DNA of 13,437 nucleotides from a bacterium (GCA_030609865.1 JAUWSZ010000017.1:1-13437); one strand, 5' to 3'; numbered from the stretch's first letter, positions 1 to 7,621 are shown. Numbers and translations are program-made. Notes: generated by a model not told the origin, from the sequence alone.

Positions 1-1809
1 GTCCTGAAGCTGAAAAGCGAGTATGGGCCTGCCTGTCTTGCCTCGTTCCTGGGGAGGGGAAATTTCGAAGCATCGTTGATGCACATGTTTACGGGAATGT
101 TTGTTCCTGGAAACGCCTTGTTCATGCCCCTCGGTTCGCCCAATGCTTTTTCCGTGGCGAGCCTCTGCTTTCTTTCCTATGGTGCGTTCGCCCCGATTGC
201 TACCTACGGGGGGCCCATGGGCATTCTGCAGCCTGATCTCGAAAACGCAGATGCAATACTCTTGTGGGGGGCCAACCCGGCAACCGATTCACCCCTCGGT
301 CAGATGGTACGCCTCCAGGAAGCAAAGAAGCGGGGCGCAAAGATCGTTGCCATCGACCCCCAGCGTACGGCCTCCGCAAGGCTTGCAGACCCGTGGATTC
401 CCATTCAACCGGGTACGGACGGGGCTCTCATGCACGGGATTCTGCGCAAATGCTTCAAGGACGGCACGATTGATCGGGAATTCGGAGAGAACTATTGCGA
501 GGGGTTTTCCGAGCTCGAGGCGTACGTGGATCGGTTCACTCCGGGGTACGTAGAGGCGGTGACCCGTGTTTCCGGGGAGACCCTTGACGAATTGGCCGGC
601 CTGCTCACCGGCCCAAAGCGCGTGAGTTTTCTTACCTATACGGGCCTCGAGTATTCCGATACCGGGCTCCAGAGCATTCGAGCCCTTCTGACCCTGTTTG
701 CCCTCACAGGCAATCTTGATATCAAGGGTGGACAGCGCTTTCAGTTCCCGCCACCCATTTCGCTCAGAAAGCCGAATGTGGCGGTCCCCACCGATGTGCA
801 GCGCATCGGTGCGGATGCGCACCCCTTTCATTGTTCGCTTCTTCCAACCCCCCAGTTCATGGAGTTTCCCCGGTCCGTCCTGGATGAAGATCCGTACAAG
901 ATACGGTTTCTCTGGATCGGAGGGGCCTCCATACTCACCGGCTTTCCCAATACCGATCTCTTTCGAAGGTCCCTCGAAGCGCTCGACTTCGTGGTCTCGG
1001 TGGACCGTTTCTTCAACGCAGACTGCCAATATGCCGACATCGTACTGCCGTCCACCACCTACTTTGAGATCGCATCCTTCTGCGGGTATCCCCTAGCACC
1101 GCCGGTGGCTCTCCAATATCGCCAAAAAGTGATCGAGCCCGTCGGCGAGGCGATGAACGACTACCTCATATGCGCCAAGCTCGCCGAACGGCTCGGCCAC
1201 GGCCACCTCTATCCTCAAGACGAGGATGATATGGTGGAGTACGTGATTGGGGATTTGCCGTTCAGTCTCGGCGAATTCAAAGAACGGTCGTCACTGGGTC
1301 CCATCCCTCTCGATCCTGACAGAGACAAGCCTTCTTTCGCGATCAGGGCGGAGGAGAAGAAATGGCTGTCCGGGGCACTCCGGCCGGACGGGGAGCCGGG
1401 CTTTCCCACAGCATCGGGGAAATGGGAGATTGCTTCTTCTCTTCTCAAGAGCTTCGGGCACGCGCCCCTTCCCCAATACGAGGGCCTCAAAGAGGGTCCT
1501 GAGAACAAGGAACGGGTCAAGGATTTCCCCCTTACGCTGACAACCGGGACACGAATTCAAACTACCTTCCGAAGCCAGCACCTCAACATGCCGGGCCTCC
1601 TGAAGAGGCAGCCAAATGCGGAAGCGCTGATTCACCCGCGTGATGCAGAGCCAAGAGGGATTTCGACCGGCGACAAGGTCCGGATCACAACACCCCGAGG
1701 TGCGGTCACCTTCACGGCCCGGGTTACGGAAGACATTATGCAGGGCGGGAAGCCAATCAGGGTGGCGGTTCACCGATCCAGGGCGAGGGATGGAAGAACA
1801 GCAATGTGA
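1..1809 (+). CDS. Molybdopterin-dependent oxidoreductase, catalytic subunit (5'-truncated by window, 3' frameshifted)
   Basis: Frame 1 is open from base 1, so the start and the N-terminal iron-sulfur region lie outside the window. The visible protein resembles the DMSO-reductase superfamily. A Cys in the stretch GSPNAFSVASLCF (codon 166-168) sits where the molybdenum ligand normally lies. The cofactor-binding core has the motifs LLWGANPATDSPLGQ (about 262-306), KIVAIDPQRT, and a QYADIVLPSTTYFE block near 1027-1068. The molybdopterin dinucleotide-binding C-terminal domain starts near LTLTTGTRIQTTF (about 1531). Enzymes of this superfamily do two-electron redox chemistry, or hydration in acetylene hydratase, at a bis-MGD Mo or W centre. 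The substrate cannot be fixed here; the sequence recalls acetylene hydratase or thiosulfate/polysulfide reductase relatives. The frame ends in an atypical tail (KPIRVAVHRSRARDGRTAM) because of a one-base loss near 1748. Confidence 0.88.
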   Translation, partial: VLKLKSEYGPACLASFLGRGNFEASLMHMFTGMFVPGNALFMPLGSPNAFSVASLCFLSYGAFAPIATYGGPMGILQPDLENADAILLWGANPATDSPLGQMVRLQEAKKRGAKIVAIDPQRTASARLADPWIPIQPGTDGALMHGILRKCFKDGTIDREFGENYCEGFSELEAYVDRFTPGYVEAVTRVSGETLDELAGLLTGPKRVSFLTYTGLEYSDTGLQSIRALLTLFALTGNLDIKGGQRFQFPPPISLRKPNVAVPTDVQRIGADAHPFHCSLLPTPQFMEFPRSVLDEDPYKIRFLWIGGASILTGFPNTDLFRRSLEALDFVVSVDRFFNADCQYADIVLPSTTYFEIASFCGYPLAPPVALQYRQKVIEPVGEAMNDYLICAKLAERLGHGHLYPQDEDDMVEYVIGDLPFSLGEFKERSSLGPIPLDPDRDKPSFAIRAEEKKWLSGALRPDGEPGFPTASGKWEIASSLLKSFGHAPLPQYEGLKEGPENKERVKDFPLTLTTGTRIQTTFRSQHLNMPGLLKRQPNAEALIHPRDAEPRGISTGDKVRITTPRGAVTFTARVTEDIMQGGKPIRVAVHRSRARDGRTAM

Positions 1810-1895
1810 ATTTCCTCACCGATGACCAGCACCGCGACCCGATCTCCGGGTTTCCGGTCTTCAAGGCCCTGCTCTGCGAGGTGGAGAAGGTTTGA
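1749..1895 (+). pseudogene. Out-of-frame C-terminal tail of the molybdopterin oxidoreductase
   Basis: From base 1749, the frame starting at that base reads EANQGGGSPIQGEGW, then NVNFLTDDQHRDPISG and a tail ending LLCEVEKV, and stops at TGA 1893-1895. This is the conserved C-terminus expected for this oxidoreductase family: a glycine-rich loop, N-N-L-T-D, R-D-P-x-S-G, then a final strand. Restoring one base in the short G-run at 1747-1749 would join it to the main frame as ...EDIMQG-G-EANQGGG. Either the gene carries a real inactivating or altering deletion, or the base was lost in sequencing or assembly. The sequence shows the frame break directly; the cause is unknown. Confidence 0.85.
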
Positions 1896-1992
1896 ACCTA
1901 TAGATTGTCAAGAAGGGGCTTTGGGGTCAGGTCGTAATTATCAACCCGGCAAGAACCCTTCCACGACACGAATCGCCTGATCCAGTTGTGGG
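1810..1992. other. Convergent intergenic region with GGGGTCAGG motif
   Basis: Bases 1896-1992 separate the true end of the oxidoreductase frame from the stop of the SWIM/HTH gene on the opposite strand. GGGGTCAGGT lies at 1923-1932. A related element occurs at 12475-12495, and a variant GGGGACAGG occurs near 9470. I see no convincing U-tract hairpin here. Confidence 0.4.
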
Positions 1993-3132
1993 TCACGCTT
2001 GCGTTCCTGATGGATCCAGCCGCTTAGAGGCTTGACGCTTCGTCAATCTCTTCGCCACGTTCCAGGCATCGAGCGAGCGGGTCTGCAGGTCAAGCGTCCC
2101 GGGCTTTTTTTCCCAGTTTCCGATCGTAGGTGCGCTTACACCGAGAAGCCTCGCGAACTCGCTTTGCGACATACCGAACTTCGCGCGTAATCCGGCAACG
2201 GCCTTGCCGGTAAGGGGGCGGGCACTCCGGGCGGGTTGCGACGCTCCCTTTGGTCCGACCTTCCGTGACGCGAGCGTCTTCCTGACTCGAGTTTTGCTCT
2301 TGCCGTTTTTCCCTTTGCGCTTCACCGCGTGTTTGACCACGACCTTGGAAGTCTTCTTTGTCTTTGGCGCACCCTTTTCCCGGCGCGGCGAGGATTTCTT
2401 CCCGGCGGGCGTTACCTCTTCCGTCATCTCGATGCCGAACACATCGGTCAGGGCATCATCCGCGATGCGCCTGCGGCCGTCTCTCGTCCCAACGGCTGCG
2501 GCAGCCACGCTGACCTCAGCGCTGATCAGCTCTTCATGGTCAACTCCCCGAAGAAGGAAAAGCAACTCCGGCTCTTCGTCAAGCCGTGCGCCTACCCCGT
2601 AGAGCACTGCCGCCACATGCTTGCACATAACGGCCCAGTCGGGACAGCTGCACTTCAGGCTGATCTCCCCGGGCAAAGGGAACAGCCCCTTATTTCGGTC
2701 GGTCACAACGGACATCACGTTCCTGGAAAGCCTGCCCTGAAGCAGTTCCAGAAGCGAACCGATTTGCCCGGCGCAGCGGTTCTTCACGCCTTTCCATTTA
2801 TTCTCGGGAAGCGTCTTGATGGAGACCTTCACCGTATAGAGCTCGGAGCCACTGACCCTGGCATCGACCTCGCCCCTGGCGATTTCGAGGTGACATACCG
2901 AGCCGTTGCGGACGTAGGTGCGGCCGCGCGGCAATCGGTTTTCGTAGTCGCTGAACGACTCGAGGTGATCGCACCAGGCCTCACCCCAAAACGTTCGCGC
3001 AATCTTTCGCCCCTCGATCTCCACGGGCTTCACGTCGATCCCCTTCTTTCGGAGTTTCTCCATCTTCTTCAGGGCGCGGGCGCGACGCACGGCCACGGGC
3101 ACGTATGGACTCCAACCGTATCGGCTCATCAT
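1993..3132 (-). CDS. SWIM zinc-finger protein with C-terminal XRE-type helix-turn-helix
   Basis: This 379-residue protein has a SWIM zinc-chelating motif C161-x-C163-x6-C170-x-H172 (CSCPDWAVMCKH). SWIM domains bind nucleic acid or protein and, in bacteria, are often found beside SNF2 ATPases, as here. Residues about 240-300 form a long Lys/Arg/Ser/Thr-rich linker that is probably disordered and may bind nucleic acid. Residues about 308-348 form a Cro/XRE-like helix-turn-helix (GMSQSEFARLLGVSAPTIGNW). The first of two adjacent ATGs (3132) follows a strong AGGAG whose preceding T forms, with its AG, the TAG stop of the SNF2 gene. Only 7 bases separate the two genes, so they are very likely translated together. 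The protein probably targets the SNF2 motor to DNA or regulates the operon; that role is inferred. The HTH fused to SWIM is an uncommon combination to my knowledge. Confidence 0.88.
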   Translation of the reverse strand: MMSRYGWSPYVPVAVRRARALKKMEKLRKKGIDVKPVEIEGRKIARTFWGEAWCDHLESFSDYENRLPRGRTYVRNGSVCHLEIARGEVDARVSGSELYTVKVSIKTLPENKWKGVKNRCAGQIGSLLELLQGRLSRNVMSVVTDRNKGLFPLPGEISLKCSCPDWAVMCKHVAAVLYGVGARLDEEPELLFLLRGVDHEELISAEVSVAAAAVGTRDGRRRIADDALTDVFGIEMTEEVTPAGKKSSPRREKGAPKTKKTSKVVVKHAVKRKGKNGKSKTRVRKTLASRKVGPKGASQPARSARPLTGKAVAGLRAKFGMSQSEFARLLGVSAPTIGNWEKKPGTLDLQTRSLDAWNVAKRLTKRQASKRLDPSGTQA

Positions 3133-3139
3133 TTGACTC

Positions 3140-5842
3140 CTACAACCCCGCCCGGTCGATATCGAGGGCCACGACCTCGAGCAACTTCTCGTTGCTCATC
3201 TCCGTCAGCATGGATTCGGCCCCGGCCTTCAGGATATCGTCGGCAAGGCTTGCTTTTTCTTCGATCAGGGTGTCGATCTTCTCTTCGATTGTCCCCCGGC
3301 AAATGAACTTGTGCACCACCACGTTTCGATGCTGGCCTATGCGGAACGCCCGGTCTGTCGCTTGGTTTTCCACGGCCGGATTCCACCAGCGGTCGAAGTG
3401 GACCACGTGCGACGCGGCAGTAAGGTTGAGCCCGGTGCCGCCCGCCTTGAGGGAAAGCACGAAAAACGGCGGCCCATCTTCCTTCTGGAACATGTCGATA
3501 AGGGTCCTGCGTTTCTTTACCGCCGTCCCGCCGTGCAGGACAAGGCCCTCGCGACCGAACACTTCCCCGAGAAAGGCGGCGATCGGCTCAGTCATCTCAC
3601 GGAACTGGGTGAACACAAGAGTCTTTTCCTGCCGCGACACGATTTCCTCACAGATTGTCCTCAGTCGGTCGAACTTGCCGCTGTCGACCGGTTCGTATCC
3701 GCCGTCTCCGAGAAACTGGCTCGGGTGATTGCATATCTGCTTGAACCGCATCAGGTAGGCCAGTACAAGCCCGCGTCGTTTCATACCGTCGAGTCCTTCG
3801 AGCGCCATTGCGAGTTCCTCCACCGACTTGGCGTACATCGCGGCCTGCTTTTTCGCCAGACCGCAGAACGCCTTCATCTCGGTCTTGTCGGGCAGGTCCG
3901 CGATAATGCTCTTGTCGGTCTTGAGCCGCCTGAGAACATAAGGCCCGACCAGGTTCCTGAGAGGCGCGTAGCGATCATCCTCCCGTACCTCCAAGCCCTT
4001 GACGAATTTCTTGAATTTGGCTGCCGAACCGAGCAGGCCCGGGCAGAGAAAATCAAACAGCGACCAGAGATCGGAAAGCCGGTTCTCCACCGGCGTACCC
4101 GTGAGTGCGATCCTGGCGTCCGCCTTGAGTTGTTTGACTGTTTTCGTCTGGCGCACGGACGGATTCTTGATGGCTTGGGCTTCGTCCAAAATGACAAGCC
4201 GCCATTCCATGTCGAGTAGCCATTTCTGTCTGAGGAGCATGCCGTAGGTGGTAAGCACCAGGTCGGTTTTTGCGAGATCCTCGCCGGTCTTCTCGGCCAT
4301 GGCAGCAAGGACTGTTTTTTCCGTTTCCGAGGGGTGGATGAAAGAGGTCTCGAGCGTTGGCGCGAAGCGCCTTATCTCGGCCTTCCAGTTCGCCAGGAGC
4401 GATGCCGGAAGCACCAGAAGCGACGGCTTCGCAGACGACTTCTTCTGTTCCTTCAGGGCCAGTAAGAGCGACAGCACCTGAATGGTCTTGCCCAATCCCA
4501 TGTCGTCGGCAAGACATGCACCGAGTCCGAGGCTTGACAGGAACCAGAGCCAATTGTGCCCGATCTCCTGATAGTGACGAAGTGTGCCGCGAAAGTCCTT
4601 GCTGCGCCCTCCGGAGTTCAAATCGTCGGGATTTCGCAGGCCCGACAGAACATCGGAAAGCCATTTGCCCGCGCCAATGAAGGACCACTCGCCTTCCCCG
4701 CCTCCAGGCGAACCGTCGACATCCAGGTCTGCCGGTGCTCCCGCCAGGAGCCGCATCCCTTCGTTGAATGAGATTCCTTCCCCAGCCGCATCGGCCTCCA
4801 CTTGTTTCCAATGCTCAAGGGCCTCGGACAGCTTTTCCCGGTCGACCTCAATCCACTGCCCTTTGATGTATGCGAGGCCGTCTTCCGACGCCATAATCTG
4901 ACGCCATTCCTTTTCAGTCAGGTTCCGATTTCCCAGGGCAATGCCGACATTGAAGCCCAACATCGCGTCGGCGCCGAAATGACTCTGTTTCTTTTCGCCG
5001 ATGGTCACGGCCACTCGGGGGCGGGGACGTTTCCGCCACCAGTCCGGGAGCCGTACCAGGAGCCCGCTTTCCTCGAGAAGGGGTACGTTCTTGAGAAGGC
5101 GGTAAGCTTCGCCCGGAGTCCACGCCAGGGGATGAAAAACATCTCCGGAATCGACCATCTCCTTGACAAACTCGATCTTCTCGGATGCCCGATATACGGG
5201 TTCGAGCAGCTTGATCAGCGCTTTCTTGTTCCGTTCGCCCGCATATTCCTGAAGAGCTTTGCCCAGGGGCCGGTATTGCACGCGCCCTCCTCTGGAAAGG
5301 CTCGGCGCGTAGGTAGCCAGAAACGCGAAAGGCAATTCGGGGTCTCGCTTGTTCTCCGCAAGGTGAAAGCAGACGCGTCCGACCTGGTGCCACATCGCAG
5401 CGTGCTTCTTAAGCCACGCGGTCACGCCGTCCTTTGACGCGGCGATCTCTTTCCGAGCCCACGAGTCCAAATCAACCCAAAGGTCACAGAAGATCTCGAC
5501 GTTCAAGTACTCTCCCCCCTGCATGGGCGGCGCGGAGAGCAGCATGGTAGCCAGCTCGGACTCAAAAGGCGGCTCAATCGGGGGGAGCGGTTTCCCGACG
5601 AACTCGGGCATGCGGCAGAGCTGTGTCAGGTATCGGCAGGCGAAATCCCTCCAATAGGAGAACGATGACGGCGGCGGCGCATCCGGCCTCGTGGCGGCGA
5701 GCGCGAAAAGGCCCTCAGCCGGCGATGACGAAAAGGCGGCCGCGACCCTCTTCATCCAGGCGTCAGGTGTGGCCCCGGTATCGCCGCTGCCTTCCAGCAG
5801 GCGAAGGCGACCGTATGGTGTCAGTTTAAGATCGTAGTTCAT
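3140..5842 (-). CDS. SNF2-family DNA-dependent ATPase/helicase-like protein
   Basis: This 900-residue Swi2/Snf2 ATPase uses ATP hydrolysis to translocate on duplex DNA or remodel protein-DNA complexes. All core motifs are visible. The Walker A is DDMGLGKT (446-453, K452). The Walker B is DEAQ (553-556). Motif III is LTGTPVENR (from 580). Motif V is LKAGGTGLNLTAA. Motif VI is QATDRAFRIGQ (827-837). The ~400-residue N-terminal part, with PLLEESGLLVRLPDWWRKR and the following beta-rich stretch, matches the accessory region found in bacterial SNF2 proteins of the DUF3670 type. The start at 5842 (MNYDLKL) is chosen because its ATG overlaps the TGA of the upstream reading frame (ATGA). The same frame stays open to 6286, but that extension reads low-complexity Arg/Pro/Gly sequence and overlaps another gene. 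Catalytic residues look intact. Confidence 0.93.
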   Translation of the reverse strand: MNYDLKLTPYGRLRLLEGSGDTGATPDAWMKRVAAAFSSSPAEGLFALAATRPDAPPPSSFSYWRDFACRYLTQLCRMPEFVGKPLPPIEPPFESELATMLLSAPPMQGGEYLNVEIFCDLWVDLDSWARKEIAASKDGVTAWLKKHAAMWHQVGRVCFHLAENKRDPELPFAFLATYAPSLSRGGRVQYRPLGKALQEYAGERNKKALIKLLEPVYRASEKIEFVKEMVDSGDVFHPLAWTPGEAYRLLKNVPLLEESGLLVRLPDWWRKRPRPRVAVTIGEKKQSHFGADAMLGFNVGIALGNRNLTEKEWRQIMASEDGLAYIKGQWIEVDREKLSEALEHWKQVEADAAGEGISFNEGMRLLAGAPADLDVDGSPGGGEGEWSFIGAGKWLSDVLSGLRNPDDLNSGGRSKDFRGTLRHYQEIGHNWLWFLSSLGLGACLADDMGLGKTIQVLSLLLALKEQKKSSAKPSLLVLPASLLANWKAEIRRFAPTLETSFIHPSETEKTVLAAMAEKTGEDLAKTDLVLTTYGMLLRQKWLLDMEWRLVILDEAQAIKNPSVRQTKTVKQLKADARIALTGTPVENRLSDLWSLFDFLCPGLLGSAAKFKKFVKGLEVREDDRYAPLRNLVGPYVLRRLKTDKSIIADLPDKTEMKAFCGLAKKQAAMYAKSVEELAMALEGLDGMKRRGLVLAYLMRFKQICNHPSQFLGDGGYEPVDSGKFDRLRTICEEIVSRQEKTLVFTQFREMTEPIAAFLGEVFGREGLVLHGGTAVKKRRTLIDMFQKEDGPPFFVLSLKAGGTGLNLTAASHVVHFDRWWNPAVENQATDRAFRIGQHRNVVVHKFICRGTIEEKIDTLIEEKASLADDILKAGAESMLTEMSNEKLLEVVALDIDRAGL

Positions 5843-6000
5843 TGCTTCACAAAATCCCTGAGAGCTCTTCCAGATTCCGGGGCCAGGTCTTCCTGGCTCA
5901 ACGCCAACTGCCTTCGAACCGCCTTGGCCATCACGGGAAGGTCCTGATGGATCAGCGTCCGTTGACCCCGGAGTGCGGTTAGCTCTTTCCACCTTGTGCT
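5839..6000 (-). pseudogene. Displaced C-terminal 53 codons of the uncharacterised operon protein
   Basis: From base 6000 downward, this frame reads STRWKELTALRGQRTL, then IHQDLPVMAKAVRRQ and a tail ending GRALRDFVKQ, and stops at TGA 5841-5839. The TGA overlaps the SNF2 ATG as ATGA, the usual translational-coupling geometry. That makes it more likely to be the genuine end of the upstream gene than a chance frame. Adding one base between 6000 and 6001 joins HPP to STRWKEL in a single 214-residue product. No slippery heptamer suggests programmed frameshifting, so this is either a real mutation or a sequence error. Confidence 0.72.
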
Positions 6001-6482
6001 GGCGGATGAAACGGCCCCTTGCCCGGCCACACGAAGTGCCGTGCGTAGGCCTCCTCCAGCCTTGGATCGCCGGTCTTGGTGAATTGGAGCCTCTGCTTCG
6101 GACCCTTGCTCCAGCGCATGTACGCCGTGACCGAGGGCACGAGATTGAGGTCATGCGCGTGGAAGCGGAGGAAACGGGTGAGACGGGTGAGATTGCAGGT
6201 AATGGCCCGCTCCAGGTACGGCACCCGACCGTGACGCCAGTCCTCGAGGCTCTTCGGCGCAAGGAGGCCCATTTCGATGAGCACATCGACCGGCGTCACG
6301 ACCTTGCCCCGATGGAGAATGGCGGCTACTGCCCGCACAATTTTCGGGTAGAGCGGATCCTCGCAATACGTGTCGACGCTGACAACCGGTCTCCTCATTG
6401 GCCCAGTCTCTGCTCTACATCGGAGGTGGATCTCGCGGGCCTTCTTTCGCGGTGTGGCGACCTTGTACCAGGCCTCCGTCAT
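5979..6482 (-). CDS. Uncharacterised conserved protein, N-terminal ~161 residues (frame broken)
   Basis: I do not recognise the family. The protein contains RRPVVSVDTYCEDPLYPKI, then a basic, helix-rich segment (RVPYLERAITCNLTRLTRFL), then KGPKQRLQFTKTGDPRLEEA and FVWPGKGPFHPP. The ATG at 6482 overlaps the TAA stop of the HEPN gene by one base (TAATG), so translation is probably coupled. The frame reaches a stop at 5979 after a short tail (AQGGKS). From about base 6000, another frame continues with well-formed protein and ends exactly at the SNF2 start. The natural product is therefore about 214 residues, split by a one-base deletion near 6000. The conserved-looking segments and its place between HEPN and SNF2 suggest a component of the same system. 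No catalytic motif is evident. Confidence 0.7.
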   Translation of the reverse strand: MTEAWYKVATPRKKAREIHLRCRAETGPMRRPVVSVDTYCEDPLYPKIVRAVAAILHRGKVVTPVDVLIEMGLLAPKSLEDWRHGRVPYLERAITCNLTRLTRFLRFHAHDLNLVPSVTAYMRWSKGPKQRLQFTKTGDPRLEEAYARHFVWPGKGPFHPPAQGGKS

Positions 6483-6904
6483 TACCTCTTCTTTCGGAGG
6501 ACTTCCTTAGGCATCAGAGCCCTTACCTCCTTGCGAACCCGTCTGGCAGTCGCTACCGCACGCCGGGCCTCCGAAAGCGGAATCGGGTCGTAATCCCCTG
6601 GATAGCGGGTGACAGTGGCATAGGCGGTCAGTCTCCGTTGCTCCTCGATCGTGAGTTCCGGCCGGGCTCTTGTGGAGATCATCGCCAGCAATTCCCCGAC
6701 ATCATGTGTTTTGGGGAAATCGATCCTCTTAAGCGTCAGGAATGCCTTCAGGTACTTCTCCACGCATTGCTGGGCATGAAAACAGGTAGTATCGGTCGGA
6801 CAGTCTTCACCCATTTTCAATGTATACGCTGAATTTTTCAGATCGTTTTCCGCCTTTTCGATCCACTCGCGGACGACTTTAGTGACTTGTTCATTCCTTT
6901 GCAT
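6482..6904 (-). CDS. HEPN domain protein (putative toxin/RNase partner of MNT), copy 1
   Basis: This 140-residue protein is mostly alpha-helical. It has the HEPN signature W-x6-D at 14-21 and CFHAQQCVEKYLKAFL (41-56), followed by KTHDVGEL and, later, TRYPGDYD (99-106). The class is the FHAQQ/EKYLKA (PF05168-like) type rather than the DUF86/HepT type. A candidate R-x6-H spans R60-H67 (RIDFPKTH). Active HEPN RNases typically use R-x4-6-H, but whether this residue pair is the active site is unsure. The ATG lies inside the 3' end of the MNT gene (14-base overlap), the classic order of antitoxin-like MNT followed by HEPN. The stop TAA is shared by one base with the next gene's ATG, so the pair is wired into the SNF2/SWIM operon. 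Confidence 0.88.
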   Translation of the reverse strand: MQRNEQVTKVVREWIEKAENDLKNSAYTLKMGEDCPTDTTCFHAQQCVEKYLKAFLTLKRIDFPKTHDVGELLAMISTRARPELTIEEQRRLTAYATVTRYPGDYDPIPLSEARRAVATARRVRKEVRALMPKEVLRKKR

Positions 6905-7217
6905 AGAGCGTCTTCCCCTCCATCGCCGCAGGCCGTTCGATCGTTCCGGCGATTTCCTTGCGCCACTCGAAATCCTCGGGGGTGGTGACTAGAATATCTT
7001 TGGGGATGCGGACATCGTGCAGGGCCACACCAATCTCGATTGCCTTATCCCGCCTGGATCCCTCAAATTTCATTACGATAAGAAGGTCCACGTCGCTGTC
7101 TGGTCCTCCTTCATCTCGAGCGTGGGATCCGAAAAGAATGATCCGTTCGGGTTGGAACTCCTTCACGATCCGATTCACCATTCTCTGGATTTTTTCTGTG
7201 ACCGATTCTCTAGTCAT
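6891..7217 (-). CDS. Minimal nucleotidyltransferase (MNT), copy 1
   Basis: This 108-residue single-domain nucleotidyltransferase has the DNA-polymerase-beta-like motif G30-S31-x10-D42-x-D44 (GSHARDEGGPDSDVD). A likely third metal ligand is D74 (PKDILV). In characterised MNT/HEPN pairs the MNT protein modifies the HEPN toxin with AMP and so blocks it. The complete active-site triad predicts activity here. The start at ATG 7217 follows a GGAGAAGG ribosome-binding site in the preceding 15 bases. It is the first intact gene of the five-gene minus-strand operon. Only a degraded coding fragment lies just upstream, ending at 7233. Confidence 0.9.
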   Translation of the reverse strand: MTRESVTEKIQRMVNRIVKEFQPERIILFGSHARDEGGPDSDVDLLIVMKFEGSRRDKAIEIGVALHDVRIPKDILVTTPEDFEWRKEIAGTIERPAAMEGKTLYAKE

Positions 7218-7232
7218 TGCATGCCTTCTCCT

Positions 7233-7391
7233 CTATCTCGGAACCGCCAGGAAGTCCACATCGAACAGGCGCGTCTCCTCGCTGCCGGAAGGATAGAGCG
7301 TCGGCAGGACATTGGCCAACCGCTCGCATACCGTTGGGATCATGCATCTTCCCTTGACAATCTGCGCGGGCAGTCCACTGCAGAACGCAGG
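7233..7391 (-). pseudogene. Degraded coding remnant upstream of MNT copy 1
   Basis: This frame has no convincing start but reads like protein (CERLANVLPTLYPSGSEE, then FDVDFLAVPR) and stops at TAG 7235-7233, 16 bases before the MNT start. Just upstream, a second frame (from about 7500 down to 7340) also looks coding (NIVTLFVQVSWDVIEYIGG). This suggests one gene broken by frameshifts or deletion at the island boundary. I do not recognise the family. It may be what is left of a gene that once preceded the MNT/HEPN operon. Confidence 0.35.
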
Positions 7392-7573
7392 TTATAGGAG
7401 CACTCGCTCACGACCTCGGGGCGCCATCGGCCCCCAATGTATTCGATTACGTCCCAGGAAACCTGCACAAACAGGGTCACAATATTCCCACGGGTAATCC
7501 GCTGTCAAACGTTCTTGTCGGGTGGTCCTGCACGCGAGGAATATGAAAAGGGTTGGGACGAGAACTCCTGAAC

Positions 7574-7612
7574 GAAAAAGGCTGCAAGAACCGGTGGAGC
7601 TCTTACAGCCTT
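7574..7612 (-). terminator. Rho-independent terminator after the tRNA-Asn fragment
   Basis: Read on the minus strand, AAGGCTG..AAGA pairs with TCTT..CAGCCTT around an ~11-base loop, about 12 bp including one G-T. It is followed by a run of five T (complement of 7575-7579). It matches the hairpin after the intact tRNA-Asn in stem and position, with changes mostly in the loop and upper stem. Confidence 0.75.
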
Positions 7613-7621
7613 TGGATTCAC

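Noticed and set aside
289..1029. A 246-codon minus-strand frame over the oxidoreductase
   Set aside because: Lies wholly inside a convincing molybdoenzyme coding region and has no family features.
2329..3306. A 325-codon plus-strand frame over the SWIM and SNF2 genes
   Set aside because: Antisense shadow of two well-supported genes. It shows no recognisable motif and is caused by biased third-position GC.
5990..6015. Programmed -1 ribosomal frameshifting in the 214-aa gene
   Set aside because: No X-XXY-YYZ slippery heptamer and no evident downstream pseudoknot at the break. A deletion or sequence error is simpler.
5843..6286. A 148-codon N-terminal extension of the SNF2 reading frame
   Set aside because: It is Arg/Pro/Gly-rich shadow sequence over the upstream gene. 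The ATGA junction at 5839-5842 and the family's usual beginning favour ATG 5842.
6482..6904. Naming the HEPN/MNT pairs HepT/MntA
   Set aside because: The HEPN proteins have the FHxQQ-EKYLKA pattern of the PF05168-type family, not the DUF86-type pattern of characterised HepT, so the symbols would overclaim.
1993..7217. Assigning the operon to DISARM class 1
   Set aside because: It has an SNF2 ATPase, but no methyltransferase, no DUF1998 helicase partner and no PLD protein in the window.
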